Source: Osmia lignaria lignaria (taxonomy: Eukaryota > Arthropoda > Insecta > Hymenoptera > Megachilidae). Taken from it: a DNA stretch of 64,000 bases. Shown piece by piece: positions 34,631-43,908 of this stretch. How positions within the stretch are numbered: the stretch's first letter is position 1; each line of letters starts with the position of its first letter. The stretch covers positions 1,628,501-1,692,500 of the forward strand of contig NW_027478159.1 in the NCBI RefSeq assembly GCF_051020975.1, written 5' to 3'. The notes under the pieces are model-generated. The model worked only from the letters and a program-made list of their open reading frames with translations. It was not told the DNA's origin and did no database searches. The position numbers and the translations under genes were made by a program.

Positions 34631-35323
34631 ATGCGTTTCGCAAAGCAGCCCCTGTCTATCATTATTCTCGATGTAGACGAGAGGACAACACGCATGGACG
34701 ATCGTCGGCAACGACACGGGCCCCTCTTGCCGAATACGATACGTGGTATAATTTGCGGTCCATCGAACTGCGGTAAAACGAACGTCGTAATCAGTCTGAT
34801 CGAGAGCCCGAACGGTGTAAGATTCAATAACGTATATGTATACTCAAAATCATTGCAACAACCAAAGTACAAATATCTTGAACGAATTTTGACAAACGTT
34901 CCTGAAATCGGATACTTTTCATTTTCAAATAATACCGAAGTCGTGCCACCGAACGAGGCGCTGCCCGATTCGGTGTTTATATTCGATGACGTTGCATGCG
35001 ACAAGCAAGACGTGATAAGAGAATATTTCGCTATGGGCAGGCACTCGCGCGTGGACTGTTTTTATCTCTGTCAGACTTACGCGAGAATACCGAAACACCT
35101 AATTCGCGACAATGCCAACCTTTTGATCGTGTTCAAACAAGATGGCACGAATCTACGCCACATTTATAATGATCATGTAAATACAGATATGTCGTACGAA
35201 AATTTTTGTAAATTGTGCACACAGTGTTGGGAACAGAAGTATGGTTTCGTAATAATCGACAAGGATAGCTCGATGGAACGTGGTCGTTACAGAAAAGGAT
35301 TTAACGAATTTGCCGTTTTCTGA
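34631..35323 (+). CDS. FtsK/HerA-type genome-packaging ATPase (A32-like)
   Basis: A 230-residue P-loop ATPase. Walker A is GPSNCGKT (43-50), preceded by the beta strand RGIIC. Walker B is VFIFDD (115-120). The conserved glutamine motif of the superfamily is at 148 (FYLCQTYARIP). IRDNANLLIVFKQD and a C-terminal GFVIIDKD strand complete the usual core, and the length fits Polinton and virophage packaging ATPases. It would pump the linear genome into preformed capsids. The ATG at 34631 gives a 21-residue leader; Met22 at 34694 is an alternative start. The stop lies inside the upstream extension of the next frame. Every key residue is present and the gene looks intact. Confidence 0.92.
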   Translation: MRFAKQPLSIIILDVDERTTRMDDRRQRHGPLLPNTIRGIICGPSNCGKTNVVISLIESPNGVRFNNVYVYSKSLQQPKYKYLERILTNVPEIGYFSFSNNTEVVPPNEALPDSVFIFDDVACDKQDVIREYFAMGRHSRVDCFYLCQTYARIPKHLIRDNANLLIVFKQDGTNLRHIYNDHVNTDMSYENFCKLCTQCWEQKYGFVIIDKDSSMERGRYRKGFNEFAVF

Positions 35324-35375
35324 AACATTTAGTCCTTCGATAGAACGCTTAGCGAGTAGACGTCTTCTCTTTGCA

Positions 35376-35981
35376 ATGGATAATAGTAATAATAAAGAAT
35401 CGAGTAAAGTTGCGAATGCTATAGCTAAAACAAGCGATGCTATACGCAAAAAACGCAGAGCTCTCAAATCGGAGAGCATCGACGAAGAGAGAGTCATCGA
35501 AAAACGATTGAGACCCGTGGTAGAACCGCTGGAACGAATTATCGAGAATATGTCCGCGGAATTGCCACATTCAGACACGATCGATATAAAATCCGAGTCG
35601 ACATTCCCAACTTTTAATATTAAAGAACCACAAAAATTGACGTCAACTCCTTTTCTTAACCCTCAAAGCACACAAACTGCAAGAGCACGCATTTATTCCG
35701 AACCTGGCACATCTTCGAGTGAACGGTCGGTGGATGTGACGAAAGATCGCCCCGATTTTCATCGTGAAGAATCGATACATGCCGTTGATACGTACGGCGA
35801 CAGCGACGAGAATCTTAATGTTTCTATGCAGCGAATTTTGGACAATCCTAGCGAAAACATACGTAGCCATTTCACGGAAAATTTGGGGCCGTTGGCGGCT
35901 AAATACATTCAATTACTCTTTACCGATCGTGAGAAGAAGATAGATGACGTGTATGGAGTATACGTACAACGCAACAAATTA
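35376..35981 (+). pseudogene. 3'-truncated gene following the ATPase, left copy
   Basis: A frame starting at ATG 35376 (MDNSNNKESSKVANAI). Open sequence continues upstream to a GTG at 35280, overlapping the ATPase end, so a longer N-terminus through splicing is possible. It is charged and helical at first (TSDAIRKKRRALKSESIDEE), then low-complexity with Ser/Thr/Glu. A folded-looking part ending AAKYIQLLFTDREKKIDDVYGVYV is coded by the 137-bp loop. At 35982 the true sequence stops and the inverted arm begins; the frame ends seven codons later at 36000-36002. In my memory of related insect elements this family continues well beyond this point, so the C-terminal domain is missing. Function unknown. 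Confidence 0.7.
35845..35981 (+). other. 137-bp unpaired loop at the palindrome centre
   Basis: The only unique sequence of the element. It is co-linear with the left arm because it continues the reading frame of the truncated gene (NPSENIRSHFTENLGP onwards), so the left half is the original orientation and the right arm the inverted copy. Only a base or two of overlap can be argued at the 35981/35982 switch point, since the ancestral continuation is not in the window. Confidence 0.9.
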
Positions 35982-36450
35982 TGTCCAAAATTCGCTGCAT
36001 AGAAACATTAAGATTCTCGTCGCTGTCGCCGTACGTATCAACGGCATGTATCGATTCTTCACGATGAAAATCGGGGCGATCTTTCGTCACATCCACCGAC
36101 CGTTCACTCGAAGATGTGCCAGGTTCGGAATAAATGCGTGCTCTTGCAGTTTGTGTGCTTTGAGGGTTAAGAAAAGGAGTTGACGTCAATTTTTGTGGTT
36201 CTTTAATATTAAAAGTTGGGAATGTCGACTCGGATTTTATATCGATCGTGTCTGAATGTGGCAATTCCGCGGACATATTCTCGATAATTCGTTCCAGCGG
36301 TTCTACCACGGGTCTCAATCGTTTTTCGATGACTCTCTCTTCGTCGATGCTCTCCGATTTGAGAGCTCTGCGTTTTTTGCGTATAGCATCGCTTGTTTTA
36401 GCTATAGCATTCGCAACTTTACTCGATTCTTTATTATTACTATTATCCAT
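35982..36450 (-). pseudogene. Truncated gene following the ATPase, right copy
   Basis: The mirror of the left copy but shorter, because the arm ends before the loop-coded part. From ATG 36450 the frame matches the left copy to RILD, then runs into the loop in antisense for about 20 meaningless residues and stops near 35920. It is therefore more damaged than the left copy and certainly not functional in its C-terminal part. Confidence 0.75.
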
Positions 36451-36502
36451 TGCAAAGAGAAGACGTCTACTCGCTAAGCGTTCTATCGAAGGACTAAATG
36501 TT

Positions 36503-37195
36503 TCAGAAAACGGCAAATTCGTTAAATCCTTTTCTGTAACGACCACGTTCCATCGAGCTATCCTTGTCGATTATTACGAAACCATACTTCTGTTCCCAAC
36601 ACTGTGTGCACAATTTACAAAAATTTTCGTACGACATATCTGTATTTACATGATCATTATAAATGTGGCGTAGATTCGTGCCATCTTGTTTGAACACGAT
36701 CAAAAGGTTGGCATTGTCGCGAATTAGGTGTTTCGGTATTCTCGCGTAAGTCTGACAGAGATAAAAACAGTCCACGCGCGAGTGCCTGCCCATAGCGAAA
36801 TATTCTCTTATCACGTCTTGCTTGTCGCATGCAACGTCATCGAATATAAACACCGAATCGGGCAGCGCCTCGTTCGGTGGCACGACTTCGGTATTATTTG
36901 AAAATGAAAAGTATCCGATTTCAGGAACGTTTGTCAAAATTCGTTCAAGATATTTGTACTTTGGTTGTTGCAATGATTTTGAGTATACATATACGTTATT
37001 GAATCTTACACCGTTCGGGCTCTCGATCAGACTGATTACGACGTTCGTTTTACCGCAGTTCGATGGACCGCAAATTATACCACGTATCGTATTCGGCAAG
37101 AGGGGCCCGTGTCGTTGCCGACGATCGTCCATGCGTGTTGTCCTCTCGTCTACATCGAGAATAATGATAGACAGGGGCTGCTTTGCGAAACGCAT
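36503..37195 (-). CDS. Packaging ATPase, right-arm copy
   Basis: Identical in translation to the left copy, with Walker A GPSNCGKT and Walker B VFIFDD intact. Together the arms give two complete ATPase genes firing towards each other across the loop, about 1.2 kb apart. Confidence 0.92.
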   Translation of the reverse strand: MRFAKQPLSIIILDVDERTTRMDDRRQRHGPLLPNTIRGIICGPSNCGKTNVVISLIESPNGVRFNNVYVYSKSLQQPKYKYLERILTNVPEIGYFSFSNNTEVVPPNEALPDSVFIFDDVACDKQDVIREYFAMGRHSRVDCFYLCQTYARIPKHLIRDNANLLIVFKQDGTNLRHIYNDHVNTDMSYENFCKLCTQCWEQKYGFVIIDKDSSMERGRYRKGFNEFAVF

Positions 37196-37291
37196 ATCGT
37201 CTATATAATAACCATATATTTAATGATTCAGCCTCTTTATAGGTTGTGGAAAAGCTGCTTGCCCGCGTCGTGAACGCGCTTTAGCCGCGGC

Positions 37292-37471
37292 CATAGACGA
37301 GCTTTAATCGCGATTAACCCTTCTTCTCCGCGGCGATAACGCGCTTTAACCGCGATTAACCCTTTTTCTCCGCGGCGATAACGCGCTTTAACCGCGATTA
37401 ACCCTTTTTGTCCGCGGCGGGGCGGCGGCGGCGGGGCGGCGGCGGGGCGGCGGCGGCGGCGGCGGCGCGCG
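37292..37471 (-). repeat. CCG-rich tract and 42-bp repeats, right copy
   Basis: The mirror image of the block in front of the left ATPase gene. Even this slippage-prone tract has kept the same number of units in both arms, which argues for a recent origin of the palindrome or continuous correction. Confidence 0.8.
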
Positions 37472-37779
37472 GCGTTGGCGGGCACGCGGTGGTGGCGGGC
37501 ACGTGGAATGCAATTCGTGACCGAGCCATCAAATACGCATCCAAGCAACAACGTGACCAAAAGTCTGTCTCGGCGATGCTCTCTCTATCTGTGCCAGATT
37601 GCACATCGACACGTGTCTGCATGTAAACATAGATTTCGCCCTACTTCCTCGTGTCTTTGAAATAGAAGAACATTCCTTTGTATCTCCTACATTGGAATAT
37701 GAAACATAAACGTTACACATACAATCGTTCTAGGTAAAACAACATTAAGACGCATAAAGTATATTTTTACTAAATAGAT

Positions 37780-37785
37780 TTTATT
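37780..37785 (-). terminator. Poly(A) signal, right copy
   Basis: TTTATT on the + strand, that is AATAAA for the - strand conserved gene that ends at 37820. Confidence 0.6.
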
Positions 37786-37819
37786 ATTTTACAGTAATGA
37801 ACAAAATTAATAAATGATA

Positions 37820-38449
37820 TTAAATGTTTCGTGTTTTAAGACAAATGTAACAATTTTTCTTTTTCGGTGGAGGTCCATCTATGTGCGTGTCATCCCCCGG
37901 CCGGTTATAATGTTCCATACACAGCTCTTCATCTTCCTCCTTCCTTTTTTTTAACCACCATTCTTTTAATATCGATACGTTTCTCATAGCACATGCTCCG
38001 TTGTGCGCGATGCATGCCATATGTTTATCCATCCATCCATCCTGAATATGCCGGCTCTTGGTTGGCAAATTCGGTAGATCGTCATCTTTGTTCAAAACCT
38101 CTATATTGATTGGACTGACTGAAGGATAAAGTTTCTTCAGCCATTTTTCTTTCTCAATGCTCTTGACGTATACAGATCCATGAATACTATCTTTCAAACA
38201 CGAAGCGGCACACTCTTGAAGGCGTGAATACGGCACGGTACCATCGTCCCACTCAAAACCATGATGATTTTGCGTCAACCATTTTATTTGTCTTAATTCT
38301 GCTTTCGACAATTTTCTCTTAGCAAATGGAGGCGCAAAGATGAAACATTGTACACGATTCCCATTCTGGAAGATGGCAAGTTCCTTTACGAATAACTCGT
38401 TCGTATCGCTTTTGAAGCCTTGAATGTCCACGAATGTTGGTACGTTCAT
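37820..38449 (-). CDS. Conserved Polinton-associated protein, right-arm copy
   Basis: A 209-residue frame from the preferred ATG (38447-38449), the same protein as the left copy; the longer frame reaches 38506. No stop, frameshift or substitution separates the two copies. Confidence 0.65.
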   Translation of the reverse strand: MNVPTFVDIQGFKSDTNELFVKELAIFQNGNRVQCFIFAPPFAKRKLSKAELRQIKWLTQNHHGFEWDDGTVPYSRLQECAASCLKDSIHGSVYVKSIEKEKWLKKLYPSVSPINIEVLNKDDDLPNLPTKSRHIQDGWMDKHMACIAHNGACAMRNVSILKEWWLKKRKEEDEELCMEHYNRPGDDTHIDGPPPKKKNCYICLKTRNI

Positions 38450-38522
38450 TTTGATTAGTTGAATTTGTAGCGAAAAATGACTGGTTTTGCTGTGGAATAA
38501 TCTCATATAAACCCTCTTCCAC

Positions 38523-39737
38523 TTAAGAGAGTTTGCGCACTACATTGGTCAGTGGATTGTACTGCACGATACGATCGTGAATGATCAAACAGTAAGCGCT
38601 AGTATTTTCAGGAACGTTTTCACTACACTCAAAATCGATTCTTACATCGATTGTAGCGCTTTTTATCGATTCGTTCTGATGCGAGCAATCAATGACAACG
38701 AATGGGCCGTAGCCAAAAAAGAGTATTTTATCGTATAGAGCTCCGTCATCATCATTACTGCACATTGCTCCGTAATATGACTTTCTGAATTTTGCATACA
38801 TGTCGTAAAGGACAGAGTATCTATTTTTATTAAAGTCAAGATTCAAATTGTCATACGGATATGAATCCGAATTTAAATACAATCGAAAATTGGTGAGTTT
38901 GCAGTCATCAAATTTGGTGATATGTCTATTGAGCCTATTTTTTTTATCCGTTTGTAATGCAAATATTACATATCGTGGTTTTTCTAATTGCGTAGCTGCT
39001 TTAATGCTCCATGTATGTTTAGTGGTTGCTTGTAACATTGGATACTCGTATAAGTCCCAGGAACGGTAACTCATAATTATCGTTTGACCGTTTTCAAGGA
39101 TGCGCAACAATGAAAGTTTGTGCCTTTCTTCGAGCGTGACATGTGGCATCCTCCACTGTACTTTGTATAGTTGCAGCGTGTATTTTGCACCATCTGTTCC
39201 AAAAATAGCGTTTTTGTCGTCTCGCGACCGAATCAGAATCAATTCATGATGCGCATTAATCACTATTCGTTTGTAATCTTCGCAGAAACCGAGCAGCATA
39301 TTTAGAGGAACACAAAAGTCAAAGTAGCCTCCTGCATTGGGTATGTCTATCCAGCCAGCGTTTTCAAGCATTTTCGATCTTGTCGTTGTCAACGATACTC
39401 CATTTTTTATCATAGTTGTTATTCCAACGTTTTTACAACGATCAATCTCCACGCCGTTTAATTCATATCGAATTTCATCAAACATAAATGCGGCGCAATT
39501 CATTTCTAGTCCAACTGAAGTTCCTGCAACATTGTCATCGTTGAGAATGAGTTTTCCTTCGACGTAAAGGTAACTCTCACTAGGAAACGTGTACAAATCT
39601 TGTTGTTGAATGGGAATTCGTATTTCATCATTGTTTCCGAACGTTGTGTTGGCGTATGGGCCGTAACTATGTAATTCGATCTTTGTAATTCGATCATCAG
39701 AAATCGGTAAACTAGCAATGTTCAATGGATCCATCAT
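38523..39737 (-). CDS. Major capsid protein candidate, right-arm copy
   Basis: 404 residues, identical to the left copy, including the IPIQQQDLYTFPSESYL and CSHQNESIKS blocks. Frames antisense to it on the + strand (73 and 76 codons) are shadows. Confidence 0.7.
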   Translation of the reverse strand: MMDPLNIASLPISDDRITKIELHSYGPYANTTFGNNDEIRIPIQQQDLYTFPSESYLYVEGKLILNDDNVAGTSVGLEMNCAAFMFDEIRYELNGVEIDRCKNVGITTMIKNGVSLTTTRSKMLENAGWIDIPNAGGYFDFCVPLNMLLGFCEDYKRIVINAHHELILIRSRDDKNAIFGTDGAKYTLQLYKVQWRMPHVTLEERHKLSLLRILENGQTIIMSYRSWDLYEYPMLQATTKHTWSIKAATQLEKPRYVIFALQTDKKNRLNRHITKFDDCKLTNFRLYLNSDSYPYDNLNLDFNKNRYSVLYDMYAKFRKSYYGAMCSNDDDGALYDKILFFGYGPFVVIDCSHQNESIKSATIDVRIDFECSENVPENTSAYCLIIHDRIVQYNPLTNVVRKLS

Positions 39738-40052
39738 TTTTGTTTCTTAATCACAAAACCCAACGATTGCAGAAATTGCGCGTTTTTGTCGCTCAAATCT
39801 TGCGATGTGTTCAGTTTGGAGATATTGTCCTTACTAAATGATTGTAAAGAGTCATCACCGTTTAATACATGATTATCATTCCTGTAACCGTGGCAATTGC
39901 TGCAGCAAGTACAGTTTGTGCGTTTGTGATTGAAGTTCTGGTTCCATCCATTTTCTAACGATCCTTTTAGCAACTCGTTCAACGGGGGGGCCCAATAATG
40001 CATTCGGAGGATTGTTGATCGGTTGAGTTTTAGCATCTGTGTACAACAGCAT
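39734..40052 (-). CDS. Small-gene region, right-arm copy (two overlapping frames)
   Basis: It holds the 58-residue basic frame (39876-40052) and the 100-residue frame ending at 39734 in an ATGA overlap with the capsid gene. The frame change between the credible halves is the same as in the left arm. This only shows that the arms are copies and does not independently support the gene. Confidence 0.38.
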
Positions 40053-40237
40053 TATTTCTAGTAATGTTTGGCATAAGTGCTGCTTGTTCTCTTGAAAGGC
40101 TATTAAATGAATGGATATTTAACGTATATTAAACCGCCGCGTCGTCGGAGCGTTCAACGATGTGCTCTTGCGATGTGTCCGATTTGGATATATTTCCTCT
40201 ACTGAATGATTGTATAATTGTCATCGTTTTTACATCA

Positions 40238-40645
40238 TTATCCGTACTGCGGCTGTCGTAAAATGTTCAGCATGCCATTCGAGCCGTTCGAGCCGTTCAG
40301 CGGACCGTTCGAGCCGTTCAGTGGGCCGTTCGAGCCGTTCAGCGGGCCGTTCGAGCCGTTCAACGGGCCGTTCGAGCCGTTCGAGCCGTTCAACGGAAAG
40401 CCGTTCGAGCCGTTCAGCGGGCCGTTCGAGCCGTTCAACGAGCCGTTCGAGCCGTTCGAGCCGTTCAACGGAAAGCCGTTCGAGCCGTTCGGCGGGCCGT
40501 TCGCGGGCCGTTCAAGCCGTTCGAGCCGTGCAACGGCATGCCGTTTGAGCCGTTCAACGAGCCGTTCGCGGGCCGTTCGAGCCGTTCGCGGGCCATTCGA
40601 GCCGTTCGAGCCGTTCAACAGGCCATCGATTATGTTTATATTCAT
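40238..40645 (-). CDS. Asn-Gly-Ser repeat ORF with minisatellite, right-arm copy
   Basis: 135 residues, same repeat number as the left copy; the GAACGGCTC minisatellite lies at 40275-40618. On the + strand the same DNA reads as repeats of FEPF in a 203-codon frame, which I take as the shadow because it has no relation to the flanking gene order. Confidence 0.4.
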   Translation of the reverse strand: MNINIIDGLLNGSNGSNGPRTARTARERLVERLKRHAVARLERLERPANGPPNGSNGFPLNGSNGSNGSLNGSNGPLNGSNGFPLNGSNGSNGPLNGSNGPLNGSNGPLNGSNGPLNGSNGSNGMLNILRQPQYG

Positions 40646-40646
40646 G

Positions 40647-41336
40647 TTATTTTTTACACCGCCTAATGTGAAGCCTCACTGTCACTTCTTCTCCACGGAA
40701 ATTTATCAGATTATTGTTTTGATCGGTAATGCGTATACTAAGGTGATCAATGGCTCTCACGATAACTGGAAGATAAATGACGTTCGTAGGACTTTCCGAA
40801 ATTTTATATCCTGGCGGCACGCGCGGTGAAAACTCATGAATGGTATGAACACATTGACCGTTGCTATATGCACCAGTTGTAATATTACATTCGATCCTCA
40901 GCACATTTACTTTCATAATATTTACCGGTATATCCGACTCGTGCCATTGCCCCGGCGGTAATATGCGATATGTAGAAAACCCGAGAAGCGATCCAATATT
41001 ATTTGGTTTGGTAAAATCAATTGTATAATCACTATATATTTCACTTTTCAAAGTGCTGTTATTTGTACGAAATAAAATGATTTTTGTCTTGTCCATTATT
41101 TTCTCTTGCATGTATTTATTTAGCGCTTCGAGTTCGTACGAACCATCCGGTATCGTGATCTCACCATCGGCATCAAAGTAAAATTTATTGTTTGTAAAGT
41201 CAACGTTCGGTATTGTGTTGAAAGCTTGAAAATCAACGAGTCCGAGTTCGTAATTATCATCCTTCAAGTCTATAGGTGGAAAGTAATCAGTGCTAAGCAC
41301 AGAATTTTTTCCGCTTAACGTAAACGTCAACGACAT
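40647..41336 (-). CDS. Penton-like minor capsid candidate, right-arm copy
   Basis: 229 residues from the preferred ATG, identical to the left copy; the upstream alternative start reaches 41381. It lies between the repeat ORF and the protease gene as in the left arm. Confidence 0.6.
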   Translation of the reverse strand: MSLTFTLSGKNSVLSTDYFPPIDLKDDNYELGLVDFQAFNTIPNVDFTNNKFYFDADGEITIPDGSYELEALNKYMQEKIMDKTKIILFRTNNSTLKSEIYSDYTIDFTKPNNIGSLLGFSTYRILPPGQWHESDIPVNIMKVNVLRIECNITTGAYSNGQCVHTIHEFSPRVPPGYKISESPTNVIYLPVIVRAIDHLSIRITDQNNNLINFRGEEVTVRLHIRRCKK

Positions 41337-41373
41337 CTTTGCAACTGTGAAGACTATGTGCATCGAAACTATT

Positions 41374-41715
41374 TTATACATTTCCGGCTAAAAAATGCAA
41401 GCAGAGTTGTCCGCATACACTCGTATTGAATTTTTGATACTGCGCGTGATTGTATAAAATCGTTGCATGGTTTCCGAAGTAGTTTATTAACTCTGTCGGT
41501 GGCCTCAGATTTCCAAAAGAGTCGAAATATTTAACACAATTACCTCGCTTTACGTAAGCTACCCAGTGTGTACCAGGACCTTCCGATTTATCTAAATTCA
41601 CGATACCGCATTCGTTTAAGAACGATTTAGAGGGCAAATTTGTACGCATGAAAACGCCTCGAAAATATGGAAAGTTCAACTTTCGTGCAAAGTTATATAA
41701 TTGCACATTTGTCAT
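41374..41715 (-). CDS. Adenain-like cysteine protease, right-arm copy
   Basis: 113 residues with His50, Asp65 and Cys101 all retained. It gives a second intact copy of the maturation protease. Confidence 0.88.
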   Translation of the reverse strand: MTNVQLYNFARKLNFPYFRGVFMRTNLPSKSFLNECGIVNLDKSEGPGTHWVAYVKRGNCVKYFDSFGNLRPPTELINYFGNHATILYNHAQYQKFNTSVCGQLCLHFLAGNV

Positions 41716-41732
41716 TGCGTCCTGTGGAAGCG

Positions 41733-42035
41733 TTACAGTTTGCCGAAGCGCTTCTTTTTTTTTTTTTCTTTAATTCCTTTTCCCCGTTTATATGGTGCAA
41801 GGTAAAGTCCATGTCCTTCCATAACACGATTGTGCCGTTTCACTTCCTCCAGTGTTTTCCGTGCTGCAGATGCATCGTTGACTGCCTTGGCGATACCTGC
41901 TGCACCGCCGGCCACCGTGCCCAAAGCTGAAAGGCCTGCAAAAATAGGTACAAGTGCTGGAAGAAATCCCCCACGTTTTGCAACTGGAAGTTTGCGCAAT
42001 TTCGTCTTCTTCTTGTTACTTTTCCGCGGTGCCAT
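41733..42035 (-). CDS. pX-like core protein, right-arm copy
   Basis: 100 residues, identical to the left copy, with the lysine-rich tail coded by an A-rich run (T-rich on the + strand near 41753-41771). The length of this run is the same in both arms. Confidence 0.7.
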   Translation of the reverse strand: MAPRKSNKKKTKLRKLPVAKRGGFLPALVPIFAGLSALGTVAGGAAGIAKAVNDASAARKTLEEVKRHNRVMEGHGLYLAPYKRGKGIKEKKKKKRFGKL

Positions 42036-42252
42036 TACTTTCTTCTTCTTTGGCTAACTCTTTGGCTAACAATATTCCAGCAACGCGCGCAGACAAAAGT
42101 GTTTTCCAATCTGGTGCGAATTCTTTTTGTGCTAATTCGAAGATCAAATGTGCATATGCACATCGTACGACTATCGTATAGGAAGTGAAATTTTTTCCTG
42201 GGATGTTTGGGTTTATATAGGTAGAGAGAGAAGTTGTAAATGATGCAATACA
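42016..42252 (-). other. Open frame without ATG and TATA box, right copy
   Basis: The mirror of 29574-29810. The TATA box is at 42212-42219 (TTTATATA on the + strand) and the poly(A) signal of the outer gene at 42259-42264. The doubt over whether this is exon or leader is the same as for the left copy. Confidence 0.3.
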
Positions 42253-42310
42253 TTATGATTTATTAAAGTATAATTTCTAACATAATTTGTAACATAATTC
42301 TTTTTCTCTG

Positions 42311-43096
42311 TTAAGATGCTGCTGATGCGGCTGTTATTATTGCCTGAATACCTAAAGCTACTAATTCGCAATCAATAATTGAATTTGGATCATAAATATC
42401 AGTTTCTTTGATATGCCGCACAACCTCTGCAGGCACTTTTACATCCCCGTATCCCCGAACTAATGCAACAAACTCTTTAAATTTTTGTTCCACCGAATAC
42501 AGATTATCATATAATGCATTATGCATTTCAACTATACAATCATTTAAAATTACCATTTTCTCAAATGTTTTTTTCATCATGCACATACACATATCATTGC
42601 TAATCAATTTAATTACTTTTTCACCATATAGCACTCCAAATTCAACACTTATATTATTAAAATTAATACTGTCGCGTGTATCTTTTGAATCGTCAAAGAA
42701 GCTGCATACGTTGTCTGCTTCGGCTACTATCAGCGACCATGTGACTATGCTCAGCTCCAGGCGGTTGTTTCGGCTGTCTGATAATACGAGTTGCGGGTAG
42801 AAATTGTCGCCAAGTATATTTATGCCGATTTCCAAATACTTTGTACAGGAATCCGTCAATGGATATTTTCGGCCCAAAATTCTGCATGATAATTGTGTTG
42901 CGATTCTAGAACAAATAAATACCGTTTAAGTATGTTATTAGAACAAATACCGACAGCGTTAAATGAAATGTGTTTCGAACACTTACTTCACGTCATTCTG
43001 ATGTTTTGTCATTTTTTTGCGTGCCTCTTCTTCTTGAGTAGAACTTGCGGGGCGCTTCCTTTGGCAAAAAAACTCTTTGAAACTTTGAGAATACAT
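42311..43096 (-). CDS. Two-exon gene of unknown function, right-arm copy
   Basis: Exons are 42987-43096 and 42311-42905, with the 81-bp intron at 42906-42986. Splice signals, the start codon and the 234-residue product are as in the left arm. The 92-codon + strand frame at 42893-43171 is the antisense shadow over exon 1 and the intron. Confidence 0.68.
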
Positions 43097-43312
43097 ATTT
43101 CACTTTTCACAATACAATCTCGCGAACGATGCGCTTGCGGTGATGGTCAATTTGGTTTTGCGTGTGCTTGAAACTTTAGCAAACCCCCTACCTTCTATAG
43201 TCACGAATTGCAGTGTCAGATTTGCTGCGTCAACAAAAAACTCATTTCCAAGACGTAGAAAAAATCATTTCCAAGACGTAGAAAAAGTGGTCTTCCGATA
43301 AGAACAAACAGT

Positions 43313-43878
43313 TCAAGGTCACGGAGGGTGTTATATTTCTGCCGACGGTGGTGTAAAATTTCAGTTCAAGGTCATGGGGTGGGGGTGGGGGTTGTCATGG
43401 GGTGTCAAATTTCAGTTCAAGGTCAGGACGTATCATATTTCTGCTGACGGTGGCGTCTAATTTTAGTTCAAGGTCATGGGGTGGGTGCGGGTCCACTTGG
43501 GGGCCTTGTGCCGTCTTCCGATAAGACAAAAATAGTTCAAGGTCATGGGGTGGGGGTGGGGGTTGTCATGGGGTGTCAAATTTCAGTTCAAGGTCAGGAC
43601 GTATCATATTTCTGCTGACGGTGGCGCCTAATTTTAGTTCAAGGTCATGGGGTGGGGTGGAGGGGTGGGTTATGGGGTGGGCGCGGGTGGGGGGAGGTGT
43701 GGTTATAGGGTGGGGGTTGTCGAGGACGTATCATATTTCTGCTGACGGTGGTGTCAAATTTCAGTTCAAGGTTATGGGGTGGGGAGAGGGGGGTGGGGAG
43801 GGGTGGTTATGGGGTGGGGGTTGTCGAAGACGTATCATATTTCTGCTGACGGTGGTGTCAAATTTCAGTTCAAGGTCA
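43313..43878 (+). promoter_or_regulatory. Array of eight TCAAGGTCA nuclear-receptor-type sites, right end
   Basis: The mirror of the left array; TCAAGGTCA appears directly on the + strand, for example at 43870-43878 inside AGTTCAAGGTCA. Both element ends thus carry the array in the same direction relative to the tip. Confidence 0.55.
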
Positions 43879-43879
43879 T

Positions 43880-43908
43880 GGGGTGGGGAGAGGGGGCGGG
43901 GAGGGGGG
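43880..43908 (+). other. G-quadruplex-type run, right end
   Basis: GGGGTGGGGAGAGGGGGCGG and the following G runs give at least four tracts of four or more G with loops of one to three bases, a strong quadruplex pattern on the + strand. Other GGGGTGGGG groups lie between 43376 and 43880. Confidence 0.6.

Larger units (their letters stand above)
27826..35844 (+). repeat. Left arm of 8,019-bp terminal inverted repeat
   Basis: This arm is the reverse complement of 35982-44000. All predicted proteins in the two arms are identical, and every nucleotide stretch I compared (termini, minisatellite, GC-rich block, inner edges) matched. Usual Polinton terminal inverted repeats are some hundreds of bases, so an 8-kb arm taking up half the element is exceptional. 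The inner edge is exact: 35844 pairs with 35982, and 35845 no longer pairs with 35981. Confidence 0.95.

Noticed and set aside
35153..35578. 141-codon antisense frame over the ATPase end and the truncated gene
   Set aside because: Lies opposite two well-supported frames and has no motif; the same shadow appears in the mirror at 36248-36673.
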